Source: Arabidopsis thaliana | Lineage: Eukaryota > Streptophyta > Magnoliopsida > Brassicales > Brassicaceae | Length of the DNA: 64,000 nucleotides | Reading direction: 5' to 3' | NCBI RefSeq assembly: GCF_000001735.4 | Contig: NC_003074.8 | Span: 21,521,261 to 21,585,260 of the forward strand | In this document: piece after piece, positions 24,722 to 37,975 of the stretch | Position numbering within the stretch: position 1 is the first letter of the stretch | How the letters are laid out: each line of letters opens with the position of its first letter | Position numbers and translations under genes: made by a program | Notes under the pieces: generated by a model | What the model was told of the DNA's origin: nothing | The model's input: only the letters and a program-made list of their open reading frames with translations | Databases searched by the model: none

Positions 24722-27455
24722 GAATCTCAATCATTCTTCGTCAAACATTTACCGACAAAGGAAAGCAAACATTTTATACAGAGAGAGAAGAAACTGCTAC
24801 TTTAACATGTCTTTATGTACGATTATAAATAACTCTATTCATATGTTTAAGGTTAAGATTACATTGTCTTATGGTACGGAAGCTTTTCATTGTTGAAGAA
24901 AGAGAATCCTTTGTGTTTTATTTTCTTGTTTCTTAACCGTTTCTTTAGAATCAAACATAGAAGAGTAAGATATACATAGAAAATAACACATCCCAGGAAT
25001 GAATGTTATCTTTGCTCATGTCAAGTTTTAACAATAAGAGGACCACACTTTAGTTCTAAGTTGTAGTACTGTACTAAAGATTGAACATGTTTACCTAACT
25101 ATAATTAAGAAGTTTTAAGAATCTTTATTAAAAACAAAAACTGTAATAAAGAAGTGTCTTACTTATTGGTATTTTTAGACATAATGTCCCCTGAATAGGA
25201 TGCAACTTAACTACTTTGTTCTTTGTCACTTCTAAATGCTTTAATTATCTTTTAATCATTTCATTGGTTTTGTTTATGCGAAGTTTGATTAGTCTCATCT
25301 AATCCAATTTGGAATTTCCCACCAAGAAGCTTCTCTAGTTGATTACTCATCAAATTTCCCAACTGATTGATTAGTGACAATGACACCAATGGAACACGAT
25401 CGAATTCTTGTCCTTTTCGGTTCTTACTTTATTTTTGTCTAAAAAATGCTAAAACAATAAGAAGAAAAAAGAGTTTGACCAAAAAGAAGAAGAAGAAGAG
25501 CACAAAAGAGTAGCGAAGCCCTTGACTTTGACAGTAGCAAAGCTCACACGTGTGACCAAACTCTTTTTTGCAGGCTCAGCGGCTTTGACAGTGGGACTCG
25601 CACAATTTTTTTGAAAAAACTACGAATAAGTTTTTTTTAGTATATGGTTATAATTGAATTAAGGTCCTTGAATTAAATGTTTTACTAGTGTTCTCTCACT
25701 CGGGAGAAAAACTTTACCCTCAACATAACCCCTAAGATTGCTGGGCCTAGAGACGAAAAGTCTAATTGCACAGGTATTCTAATCTTGATATCCCTAATGG
25801 GCTTTATGTTCTTCTACTCTAGTCTATTCGTACACGCAAACATATTTGATATTTGTATTGAATATCATTTCGATTATTTTGTCTTGTAAATCTACAACCG
25901 ACCCAGTGATACTTTAAACCTAGTTGATATATAAAAAGACGTAGCAACATAAGAAATTGGGGGTTGTATCAAGTAGTTCAAACTAGTTGCTAAGTGGATT
26001 GTATGCTCATACTACTTTTCATAACATGATATTATATATATATCCAGATATTAGTGGATGTGATCATGTAGATGAACCCTAAATCCATATCCAGCTATTA
26101 GCTACTTGCTCGTACAAAATAAGAAACATGGGTCTCATATATCCAGTGATCCTTTTAGCGCTTAAATAGAAGTAGACGAATCTACTATAGATATGGTCCA
26201 TAGTTTGTGGATCTATTAGAGCATTTGCATTGGTTAACTATTGGTAAGTGTGTCTTTAAAATTTAATAATAATACTTTTTATTTAGTTTAATTATTTAAT
26301 TTATTTAAAATATGAAAACAAATGAGGAGTTGACACGGGGAGAACCATATAAGAGAGAGAGTATTCAAATGTCTTTGGGTAGACCCTCTGTAACTAAAAA
26401 TGACTACTGTTCTCTTTTTATAATATTTTCTAAAACTAAAGACCCTCATTTTTACGTGAAATGCAGATGGTCTTAAAATGTATGTATATCTTTATAACTC
26501 AATTAATTAGTTAAATCTAGGATTGCGTTTTACGTAAATGATGATATATCAATGAACAAAGTAAATATTTGAAATTAACTATTAGCAACAACCAGGCAAC
26601 TAATTAAATTTTGCAGAACAGTTAGAGTTAGAACCAAAATAGTTTTATAAAACTTCTTTTTAAATCCGGAAAAATAAAAAATAAAAATAAGATGAGAAGT
26701 CATAAGTGTTAAAGTTGTGTCTACAAAATTTGAAGATAATGATGAAACATCGACGAATGTATGTATTTGAACTACAACATCAACAAACAAAATTATATGT
26801 AGTCTGATAAGCACTTCTTGATAAAGATGTCACAGACAATCGATTCGATAATGAGCATTAATTATCTATATGTATATAACTGATATGCCAATAATTTGGA
26901 GAGTATATCCAACTACTTAACATGTTTACATACTTAACCAATATCGAGGGAATTTTCGACCATGTTAAAAAAAAACTTTTAAAAAAAAAAGATCATAATT
27001 TACTAAGAAATGATCCACAATCCGCTTTCTCCAATATCGAGGGAAATTCACGACCAGGTCAGGTGTACTAAAGACTGTACGTACTAGCAGAATCTAAAGA
27101 ATCAGGACAAACAGAGTTTGGCGAGCTAGTTAGGGATTTCTGTCGTTTTATCAAGATCATGATTAAAATTGTGACGATATGGAGAAGAATAACATGATAT
27201 ATTTTGTGCAAATATAACACTCAAAAATCGAAATATACTCTAAAAAAAACATCTTGAGGATGTAAATATATATCTTTATATATTTCTAGGGCATCTACTA
27301 CTTTTATTTATAAATACAAATCCGGTTCTTTGAGCTACGGAACATTTTCAATCGAAACTAAAACCATCAAAAAATCTTCAAACATTATATATAAGCTATA
27401 TATTATATAGATCGGATATAGATAAGAATCAACCCATATTCTTGATAGAACCATA
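24722..27455. other. Intergenic region between DOHH and LBD29
   Basis: AT-rich sequence between two gene 3' ends. It contains a short MITE-like element candidate at 26218-26475 and an open frame at 26575-26814 (-) without recognisable similarity. No gene was seen. Confidence 0.5.
26218..26475. mobile_element. Candidate hAT-type MITE
   Basis: The left end AGAGCATTTGCATTGG (26218-26233) and the reverse complement of the right end (AAGACCATCTGCATT, 26461-26475) match at about 12 of 15 positions, like the gagcatctccattgg termini of common plant hAT-derived MITEs. The 258-bp interior is noncoding. I do not see a clear 8-bp target duplication, so this is tentative. Confidence 0.35.
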
Positions 27456-28228
27456 TCACGAGAAGGAGATGTAGCCAAAATTTGCTGATTGAAGCTCTTT
27501 GAGATGATCCTGATTGAAAGTGTTCAGGTGTTGTTCCAAGTCAGAGTAGATGGAGAATTCCCCCATGCCTGAGGAGGTTTCGTTGTGGTAACTACTCTCT
27601 GTGGCATCCCCGTGTTGAACCGTCCCAGAACTTCCAGTTTGGTAAACCAAATGGGTCTGATCATGATGATGATAAATATTTTGATGATCATGATGATAAG
27701 GAGCCTTAGTAGTGTCTCCATAGTAACTATTAGGGTTTTCTGATGTTGGTGAATCAGCAAAAATCATGCTTTGTGCTGCTTGTTGCTTTAGAATCTCAAG
27801 TTCTGCTTGTAAATTCACAACCTATAAACCCAACAAAAAGAACTAATTAATTACAAAATGTCATGCCGATTAAATATATTTATGTAGATATACATATAGT
27901 TTTGTGAAAGTATCATGATTAGGGTTCTGAAAGGTACCTGTTGTTGGAGAGCAAAGATATGAGAAACACAGCCATAGATGGGATCTTGAAGCCTAGCTTG
28001 AGCTTCATAAGAGATTGTAATAGCGGCTTCACAGCGATCGCTAATGGGAAGATGAGAGAGCAACTTAGAAGCATTGCTAGCTCCAAAGACCTTGTGAATG
28101 GCTGCAAAGTGTGAAGCTCCTTGTTCATGACAAAAGTATGGAGCAAACACACATCCCTTTGCACATTTCCTCCTAAGGAACTTACAAGCACCACAAGGAG
28201 AGCCAGAGCTAGAGCTGGAACTAGTCAT
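27456..28228 (-). CDS. LBD29: LATERAL ORGAN BOUNDARIES domain protein
   Basis: Two exons, 28228-27938 and 27821-27456, giving 218 residues. The LOB domain is complete: the zinc-binding C block C-x2-C-x6-C-x3-C ([15 protein letters not shown], residues 12-26), the GAS block around [10 protein letters not shown], and the Leu-rich helix ([14 protein letters not shown]) that dimerises class I members, split by the single intron. The C-terminal third is His-, Gln- and Ser-rich and resembles an activation region. LBD29 is a known nuclear factor downstream of ARF7/ARF19 in lateral-root initiation and callus formation. A TGTCTG auxin-response-like hexamer lies at 28415-28420, about 190 bp upstream, and GAGACA at 29669-29674. 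Paralogue identity rests on memory and gene order. Confidence 0.92.
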
Positions 28229-30841
28229 GATGATGATGGTGTTGTGACGGTTCTTGATATTAAAGGTCGAATTTAATTTTTGTGATTAATTGCTATTGGT
28301 ATTAGGTTTTGATCTAACCTTGAGTATAGCTTTAAGGAGAGAGATTTTATAAACAAGGCAAAGGTGAAGATGAAGGTGGGTTACATATAATATTACATTT
28401 GTTTAATTGCATCTTGTCTGCTTAATGGTCTACACTTCTCATTATTTATTTTTATTCATTCCTTTTGCATTAGTACAATTTTGTTTTTCTTGTTAAAGAA
28501 ATCGACAAATCTTTTTGGAATTTTGTATGCATAAAACGAGAGATTTAGTATTTTATTTTAATTAGGGGGAAAACAGCCTTGGATTATTTATTTTTAATAC
28601 CAAAAAAAAGATATTGCATAGTAGAACAGAATGGACGTGTACATCTCTACTAAACCAATTTGATTAAACCGAAAGCAAAATTATAAAGAATAGACTAATT
28701 ACACAATGGGCCTTAGTTTTTTTTTTTTTTTTTTTTGCCTCTACACAATAGACCTTCTAACCTACCCTTCCAGAGACCATCTATTTACTCAAAGTAAAGT
28801 TGAGTTGATTGTCATTGGAAATTTGGAACGTAAATGTCTATATGATGTGTTTATCATATATTTCTGATATTTTCGTATCATTTAAAATGAAAATTTCATC
28901 ATTATTCTGTCTCAAACTACAACATCTTGATGGTAAAAAATTTTATCGCATAGCAGTTGTGGAAAGAAATTTACCATCAATATATAAATGTAACTATGAA
29001 AAAAAATTACAATATCATCGAAGACTACTGATCACCCATTACAGTTACTGTTTCTACGTTTTAAATTTAACATTTTCTCCATCCTCTATCAGTGGTACGT
29101 GGTATAGTGGTTGGAGCGCCTAAATTGTAAGGAGACTGATCAATACCTCAATCCTTCAAGAGGCTTATTGTATACCAATAATTAAGGGATCCATTAGTGA
29201 ATATAGTATTTTATGTGTGTATATATACTCTAATTGTGGACCTGCTCCTATCTACCTACATTCTTTCATATAATATTAAATATATATTGGTTAATCGATC
29301 TGGATACGATCCCTTGAATTTTCTAGGAGACCTAGGCTAGATCATATATACTTATACACATGCATGCGTTAAACACTCGTGTATATATAATATGAAACAA
29401 CATATCTTGCATCAAAATAATTCATAAATAACTTGTTGATCTATCATAATTGCTTGTTGCAAAACTGGTCTATTATTACTTAACTTTACAAACCATGCTC
29501 TCGTAAAACTAGATTCTTTGTTCAGTCCATGCATACATTTCTTTGAATTTCAGATAAGAGAGTACCAAAAAAAACTCAATACATGTTAAACAAAAAAAAA
29601 TGTATATATTAATTGGGACTTTAACTTATATTTCTAACATGTAAAAGAAAATGTGCCAACGATATATAGAGACAATGGACAAACGTCTGGTATATGATAT
29701 ATTTGAACAGTACGTAGGGTCAGGGTTGTCGAGCAATACTGAGAACTATAATCTTAACCTTAAAATAATATATTAATTATAATAAATTTATTTGAGATTT
29801 AAGTGAACACTTAAATAAAATCTAATTTGTATCACGCATATAAACCATCATGTAGACCTTTTTCAGGTGGCAAACAAATCAGTTCTCACACCCAAGAGCT
29901 CCAATAATGACACTCTTGATCCCATAAATCTCTCTTGTCCTACTACTACTCTCAAGTTACAAAATTATACTAATATACGAGGAACAAATTAAAATGAACT
30001 AACCGTAGTGATCAAACGGTTGAAAACTCTCTTGCTAATATCAAGATCAACCATTGAATCATCTCTATTCTGATTTCATCTTGGTAAATTTATACATTAA
30101 TTAGTAATAGAAAACTTAAACTTTCTATATATAGAATCTGAGATAAAAAAAAAAAAAACAAGGCTTGGATTGAGAAGAAATCGTGTATAAAAACAAAACA
30201 ATAATATTAGCAGTATATTTATTCATTTTAAGTTTCTAACTTTATTAGTTGTTGCACTTGCGAATAAAATAGTTTAAATATAATATGTTATATGTAACTA
30301 AACGTGGGTGGGGATGTGGATTAAAAAAGTTGGTTAGGTCGATTAACTCTTATAGAGTCTTTCTGCACTATGATATTCAACAATCAGATCTATTAAAACT
30401 ACGTAGTATATGTTTCTCTATACTTTAAATTTTCTTAGAATTCGTATCGTCATTTTGTGAAAATGTATTAGTTCACATTATTCATCTCATATTTTCGATA
30501 TGTCTATCATACTTTCCATATAGTTTTGTATATTTTATGTTCAAATATTACCGCCACTCATAACGAAAATAGCTACTCAAAAACCCTTTTTATATTTATT
30601 TTACTTTTTAGGTTATCTTATTTAGGTCTTATTCTTAACCTTTCCATAATGATGAGGTCTTACAAGCTGCGAGTTTTTTAATCATAATATTTTTTGTTTT
30701 TCGATTTTTTTTTCTGCATGTTTTTAATCATAATTCAAACTCCTATATTTGAACTAATAAAATAAAGATAAATCACAATTGTACCTAAAGATGTGTATAA
30801 CTAAAAATACTTACACGCTTGATTAGCTTGATTAATAGTTA

Positions 30842-31548
30842 CTAGATTTTAACCCGCGGTATATCGCGGGGACAATATTTTTTTTTAAAAGTTAGTATAT
30901 ATAAAAGTTTGTAAATTGTATCTATCTATTAAATATTTTTATTTTATAGTTTACAATTGTTATTAAGTAACGTCCTGCCAAACCCATTCCGCCAACCCGT
31001 CCTGTAAAAAAACCTATTTATTTTATTAATGTTGATCTTATTTATGATATGTTTATGAATTATTGTCTAAATATTTTGTAATTTTGTAGTAATTAACTAC
31101 TATCAAATATCTCTGCGGTTTGATGCTTATAATCGAATTGTTAAAGTCATGCAAAAAAACAATATCAAAAATGATAATTTTGTCATTTTTAAATATGTTA
31201 AATATTTTGAAAGTTTTATTTTACTAACTAATCGTGTAGTTAATGTAGAGATATTTAATTCGAAGATAGTTAAATGTAAAATATTTAATTCGAAGATTTA
31301 GTTTCTAATTATCAAAAAAAATTATTAAATGACAGTGGAAATAAGTCTCAACTTGAGGATTTATTTCACAAAGTGAATGCAAAAATGTATATGTAGATTC
31401 GCGTATATAAATATATATTTATACGCGTAGAACTAGTTTTTTTTTTTTTCACTAACTAGTTTTCAGTACGAGCAAATCAAAAATATGCTTTAATATGCTT
31501 GATTAATAGTTATTAGCGTATATAAGTATGTATACGCGTAGTGACTAG
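30842..31548. mobile_element. Helitron-like remnant with three hairpin-CTAG ends
   Basis: Helitron 3' ends have a GC-rich hairpin shortly before CTRR, next to a host T. Three such ends occur. On the minus strand the hairpin CCCGCG-gtatat-CGCGGG (30853-30870) precedes CTAG at 30845-30842, followed by T. On the plus strand an 8-bp stem CGCGTATA/TATACGCG (31400-31407 / 31420-31427) precedes CTAG 31433-31436 and T. A second plus-strand 7-bp stem GCGTATA/TATACGC (31516-31522 / 31531-31537) precedes CTAG 31545-31548 and T. A 20-bp segment (30826-30845) recurs at 31497-31516 with one mismatch. No helicase gene is present, so these are non-autonomous remnants. Confidence 0.55.
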
Positions 31549-34500
31549 TAAGGCCTCTTGGTGTAGCGAAAGGACTTAGTTTTGTTTTTTTCTTCGATCA
31601 TTTTTGTACGTAACTTCGTTTAAAACTAAGAAAACAATTAGACAGAACAAAAACCTGATTAAGTCATCTTCCATTTTAATTAAGACAGCAAATGAGCTTT
31701 TGTCAGCATTATATGTGTAAGCAGACAACTTTTCATGTTCTCGCGGAACACTTCCTTTCACCTTCTCTACTCTATCTCCATCAATTGCTATACGTTTTTA
31801 AAAAATAATAATTTATTCCTATTTTGATTAAGTTAATAATTAATTTGTTTCTTAGTCAAGTATTAATTGAAGGTCTAACCAACTTGAACTCAATCGACTA
31901 CTAATTCTTGGTGATTATTTACCATCAAAATGGATTCATATTCGAGCCATTCTCTGAGTAATATATAATTAAGGAAAAACCTAAAATATACTCGTGAATC
32001 CACAAAATGTTTTTACGAAAGCAAATTTTAAACTTTTTAGGATTGGAAGACACTATACTAGTTGAATAGTCGATAACTATATATTTAATCAATGAACAGT
32101 GATAATTAGGCTATCTAGTTGGATGGTGAACATATGACTAAGCTAGTCAAGTGACATTCTGAAATGATTACCAAGATTGGGGAAAACTTAAATTATAAAA
32201 TATTAGTTCTCCAAGAATGTTAAAACATTTATCTCATATTTAAAGTTCAGTAGATCTTAAATGATATATATAAAATATGTATATTTTTATTCATTATCAA
32301 TTAATTTTGAATTGGTAGCCTATAATCTAATATACACTATAATACTTTTTTTCTGACAAAACGCTACAAATAACTCTTCTCTAAATAATCACCAAACTTT
32401 TTGGCATATTATAGGATAACGTGATAATGTGTTGATCATGTAAATGTCGGTGACTATAAAATCATGTTGGAAATATATAGTTCGAAGAAAATCAGGTGCA
32501 CATACATAGTTGTATAAGATAGTTTAAATGCCCAAATTTGAGGAAATTTAATGGTTTGATTTCGTAAGAGTAAAATATTGTAATGTTTGAAAAAATAACA
32601 GGTTATGTATAGTTCTCCGCCTGTTTTGTCAAATTATTTGTCATTTTTATGGGACAAGCCAAATAGAAATTGAAAAAGGGAAAAAAAAAATAGTCACAAC
32701 AAACAGTTATAAATCTTCTCTTTTTTGTTTATCAACTAAAGTTATAGTTATATATGTTCTACCAACAAAAAAAAGGCTAGAGTAGAGACCGTAAAGTTGA
32801 TAAAATATTAAGAAAACGAGAGAAAGGACAAACATATCGCCGCACGGGTGAACAGTTCTTTATATGTTTGGTCTTTAACGAGTGGATCCTACTTTGACCA
32901 TCCGTCCACGTCACGCGCTTTCTTTTAACAACTCATTCTCCATCCCATTTTCACTTTATAATCCGATCATTAATACTCAACTATTTATTCGTTAATCAAA
33001 TCAGTGTTGGTCTCAACTAAATCTCAATCTATCATAGATTAGTTTTGATCCCTAATATAATAAGAGATTTGATGACAACAAAAACAGAGATTTATGCTAT
33101 GTAAATTCTGAAGTTTAATCATCAAAATGGTCATAACTATTTATAACTTTAAGTTAGAGTTTAAAGAGTTTAACATTAGTTATATCCTTAAAATTGAATA
33201 TTGTTTTGATGAAATCCATAAGCAGAAACAGTAAAGAACGTATACGACTAGTCATTGTTCTATTTGATGTTAAGAATATAGTCTTTTATCAATTTCTAGG
33301 TTATTAAACATTGAGATACAGCTAATGATACAAATAAAGTATGAAGTATGCTTAACCTCATTAATTATGTACATAATACAAAGAGCCTTCATTCGTTTGA
33401 GCGTAATATACATATGATATATGACTTGTTGGTAAGATTAGTTTTAGACTAAATATTTTGGTTTTGAGTATAGAAATAAAATGTTGGAAAATGATGCTGA
33501 CCTATCTGAACCCTGACGAGGGTCAACCCGACAACATATGATCTCACGTGGGGCCATCACACGTGTCTGGAATTTAAACGATTTATATACAATGGAGACT
33601 TCAAATTTAAATTACGACATACCAGCTAGATTAACACACATAAATCCACACGTATTCGTTGTATAGTAATAAATGGGATATGTCATATTGTGCATTTTAA
33701 AGTTGGCATGTAATTCTCTACTATCTTTGTGTTCGTTTGATAACAATCATCATACGTGGAGGTACTTGGGCATATATATTGCAAAAAACAGAGAAAAAAA
33801 AATCTTTATTTAACAAAACTTTATAAATAATTCTTTTTCCAGCTACTATCTAATCAGGAAAACTAAACTCCCAACAAACAAGAAACGATGAACTTCGTGA
33901 ATTCTTTTGAAGCAGATGATACATTTAACAAAAACACAAACTGACAGTTGCAATAACAATAATTAAACTTTTTAACAAAAAATAACCATAACTAAAAAGC
34001 TAAATGTTCTATAGCATCCTCCAATTACAGTAGTTTAATTTTAGTCTAGGATTAATTAAGTTAAAAATGTGTATAATAAATATGTACTTTGACGAAAAGG
34101 CAATAATTCAAAGTCTAAACCACAATATAAGGAGATGGTTTACTCAAATCAATTAAGTTAGTGAGAGTGTGACAAACAAAGCTGTCTTTTAAAATATAAA
34201 CAAGTGATAATCAATTTTGTATTTTTGTGTGCAAATAATCGGTGCAATTGATATAATACCTTCCAAATTACACCTAAGAGGCGTAATATACAAAATGAGA
34301 AAAATATTGTTTTCTTAATAGACGAGTAATGTATGTGTATAAGCATGAACCGTAAGGATATATATTATCCACCAACACAAAAATTGAGTGATATATACAT
34401 GATATATTAATACACAAGCATATAATAAGTAAATAAATTTATGTATAGCATGCTTGCATAGCGTTTCAAATAAATACAACATTTGCATATACATAAGTTC

Positions 34501-35843
34501 CTTCAAATATAAAACTTACTATAATTAGTCTAGAAACGAAAGTGTTAAGCTTCAAAAAATTACTTTATGTCTATTCTGATTTTAACGTACCTTTAGGGTT
34601 TGGATGTACCCTCGAATAAAAACTTAGGAATACAGTAAAAAAATATCTATATATACTTTGTACTTTTGTAGGATAATTGTTTATTTTTGAAGGGCTAATA
34701 GTTTGGCCACTAAAATTTATTTAGTTTTTTTTTTCCATATTTAAGTGAATCCACAACTTTAAATATCTTAAATAAAATTTGTTTGTTAATTATAAACGTG
34801 AAAACAGAAGAAAGTATTTGTGTTTAAAAAAAATAATTTGGCTGAATATTACATTTTCCTATTTCTATCTGTTTTAGCTATCGTAATGACTACTGAGCAT
34901 ATGATCCTTTTTGCACATATGATGTTATAAGAAAAAATATGTTTGCAATTTCACTTATGTAATTGTAAAAAGGGAAGTTTTGGTTAAATAATGCAGTTTT
35001 CTGTTCATATGTGTGTTATGATCATTTTTGACATATGTTTTTTTAACGATAACATGAACACACGATCGAAAATGGACGTTTTTGAAACAAATTTGATACT
35101 CTAAAATATTCGGTGGCTTCAAACTTTAATTAAGTATCATGAGATAATATAGGTGGGTCTATATACACGCAGAAGCAAAAAGAGAAAGAAAAAAAAAATG
35201 AAAAATGAAAAACCAATCATCCAGAATTCGGAAAGGAAACACATGCTAATAAACACGAGGCAAAATGCGGCTAGGGAAAGACGAGTTTGTAACTACTAAG
35301 ATGAAACTAATGTACGTGTGTGAATACATGATTCGTAGAAGTTTACGTCTGAGTTCTAAACACTTCATGAAGTGTCAAAGAGAACTAATATTCAAAATTG
35401 ATAGTGATTAGCCTGAGAAACTAGGAGTCTCTCAACATTTCAATTTTGAGTTTTCTATATCAGTGTTATCAGACTTTGGCTAATTTTTAGGCTAATACAA
35501 TTTTGTTTGTTCATAAAAAAAATAGTTTTCTGCATGTCGGAAAAAAACATTTCTACATCAAATGCAACATCACCACATGTATATTACAGATTACATATTT
35601 GCATATTGTATGAAATATCAATGTTTCTGATGGAGCTGCATAAGAGATAACACAATGAAGATATACTATACAGAATAATTCTATCAACTAAAATATTTTT
35701 TATTTTTATAACGAATTGTTTCTAATCGATGAAAAAAAGAAAACTAATGTATATGAACACAAATTAAGAGGCTGCTTTCCAATGGGTCTATGTAATTGCA
35801 ATGCATGCTGTCTAGTTATTATCTCTTGGATAGTAAAATGAAA

Positions 35844-35856
35844 CCCCCCCCCCCCC
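35844..35856 (+). repeat. Homopolymer run of 13 C
   Basis: Thirteen consecutive C residues in otherwise AT-rich sequence. Such long G/C homopolymers are rare in Arabidopsis, length may vary between strains, and the count is prone to sequencing error. Confidence 0.9.
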
Positions 35857-37454
35857 ACTCTACTTGCGCTTGCGACCTATATATAGGCCTATAACCCTAC
35901 TACAATTAGCGCTATCAATCAGTGAATTTACACCACTTTTCATCAAATCATTAATTTCACTTTCTAAAATTAACATTGAGTGGGTAAAAAAACAAATAAA
36001 CCTAGGGTGAAACAAATTGAACTTTTTATTTATAAGGCTATTATTTATTTTTCTTTATATAACTATTCTGGGTTATGAAATCGATTTAATGAAGAAATTT
36101 TTTAAAATTATGAGATGTTAATTGATTTTTCTTTGAAATGGTTATAACTAATATACCAAAATATAATTAAATCGGATTATTATTCGTTTGACTCATGTGT
36201 TTTCAAATGATTTTCACTTAAGACTGATCGACGAGTACATCCTACTTGGATCATCATGTTTGGGTCAACAAACCATGCTTTGATATCATGTGACAAACGT
36301 AATTTTTTTGATTCTAAACGATTTGATAATACATAGATTAGTCTATACATCCATTATACATTATTTTATATATTCTAATTTAAAATATGGATCATATACA
36401 AACGTATCCCATTTAACAATTTCTAAACACATTTAGTTTATTTTTAAAAATTGTTTATAAATCGTATATACACAAGACTGGATGTAAAATCACATAATAA
36501 CACCAATAATACTAATGCAAATAAATAAACTACAGATGTGAGTCAAGTACTGTACTATATTGGAATTTTTTTGGGTGGGGAAAAAAGAAGATAACATAAA
36601 TATATATGTGACTATTAATTAAGCCCGACAAATAGGAGAATTGTGGCTAGAAAAGAAAAACTTTGTAATATAAATATTACAAAGACACACTTAATAATGT
36701 CTGATAAAAGAAAACGACTTTATGTTATGTGATGCACACAAGTTGGAGATTTTTCTTAAAAAATAGATTGATATGGGACATAATGCATAACAGTTAGTTA
36801 ACACAAATCAACATGATTCATATGTTTATATTTCTTTAAAAAGAAGAACCAATATCCAAAGCAACTTATAATTATTCTTTTTATATATCCTTTCCTTTAC
36901 AGAAACTATAATGATGTTTAATTAATTAATTACGATTTGGATGAGTGTGGTGGTGTTAGATTAGGTTTGAAAACCCTAAGGTAATCTTATGTTGTTCTAG
37001 CAATGGAAGTTAAACTGCTTCCACTGACCCTTTATCAATCGGATGTTCCTAGAACATATAATCTTTCAGACAATGTAACACACACACATTTGAACGGATT
37101 TTCCTAGAAATTTGTCCTAGATATCTAAAGTCAATGCATTATCAAACTAGCTCATGTCAGGTGACTAAAATTTTAACTAACTTTCAAATTGGATTTCATT
37201 GCTCAATCTTGCAAGAGAATATGTGTTTATACTTGTCTTTGTATAATGTCATCCTAAAAATGGTGGTCTCACACATAAGATCTCGATCATCTTTGACAAA
37301 AGATTTATTTCCTTGAAAATGTAGTAAAAGGAATTATTCCACCTTAAATTCACCATTGTTTTTAAAATAGTCAAAACTGTCACTAGCAATGGTTCCAATT
37401 TGGATCACCACTATACCAAGAACTGAAAAACACATTGCACGAAGACACATTATC

Positions 37455-37624
37455 GGCCCATTCTTAAAGATTCATGGTTAGAAACTTCTGGACTTAGTTG
37501 GGCCTATTTTCGGCCCATACAAAAGTCGGCCGAACCGAAAGAAACAATTGGGTATTTACGTCTTTTCACGAAGGAACCCGAAAGAACCCTAATTATATCG
37601 TTCGTAATTGTGTGTATATATATA
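37455..37624 (+). promoter_or_regulatory. Site II / telobox / TATA promoter of the snoRNA cluster
   Basis: GGCCCA (37455-37460), TGGGCC (37499-37504) and GGCCCA (37512-37517) are site II elements. AACCCTAA (37585-37592) is a telobox. TATATATATA (37615-37624) is a well-placed TATA box. Site II plus telobox is the known promoter signature of plant snoRNA and ribosomal-protein genes, and the first snoRNA begins about 170 bp downstream of the TATA box. A polymerase II transcript carrying both snoRNAs is the likely product. Confidence 0.75.
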
Positions 37625-37795
37625 GATTCCTCCAAGTCAACCTTGACATCTCAAATCTCACATCCTCTCGCCGTCTCTGTTTCAGTCATATTTGATAATT
37701 TCCCGATTTAAAGGTTGCAAATTTGTTCGTTTCGTTATTGTGTTCTTCTTAGATTCTCTGTTTTCTGAAAAAGGATCGATTTTTATGTTTGTTTT

Positions 37796-37886
37796 GAAGA
37801 GATATGATGATGGAATTAGATTTCCCTATTGGTTTGATCGCCGTTATGATGGCATCTTACGTATTAGCTCTATCTGATCTCTCTTC
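37796..37886 (+). ncRNA. Box C/D snoRNA, copy 1 (18S rRNA 2'-O-methylation guide)
   Basis: C box ATGATGA at 37804-37810, D box CTGA at 37874-37877, and a C'-like TATGATG in the middle. The terminal stem pairs GAAGAGAT (37796-37803) with ATCTCTCTTC (37877-37886), with a 2-nt bulge. Directly upstream of the D box lies ACGTATTAGCTCTA, exactly complementary to 14 nt of 18S rRNA (TAGAGCTAATACGT). By the rule of five it directs 2'-O-methylation of the A in CTAGA, position 162 by my count of the 18S sequence from memory. That corresponds to the site guided by U45 in animals. TAIR places snoRNA loci between At3g58190 and At3g58200, which I recall but cannot check. Confidence 0.88.
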
Positions 37887-37975
37887 TTCTTCAATTTTTC
37901 CAATTACATGAAAAAGTCTTGAGCTTTTTAATTTATTTTAGATAATGATTAACGGGTCTTAGAGATATAGAAAGA

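Larger units (their letters stand above)
28229..37454. other. Gene-poor AT-rich region upstream of LBD29
   Basis: More than 9 kb without a credible protein gene. All open frames are short and AT-driven (for example 28809-29123, 31576-31761, 34158-34506). Features seen: a T17-19 run near 28720, a degraded tRNA-like A box near 29095, Helitron-like termini at 30842-31548 and a run of 13 C at 35844-35856. The part next to 28228 is the LBD29 promoter. Distant enhancers could lie here, but nothing shows this directly. Confidence 0.55.

Noticed and set aside
29092-29150. tRNA-like stretch (GTGGTATAGTGGTTGGAGCGCC)-type A box near 29099
   Set aside because: No acceptor stem and no B box; at best a worn SINE or tRNA fragment.
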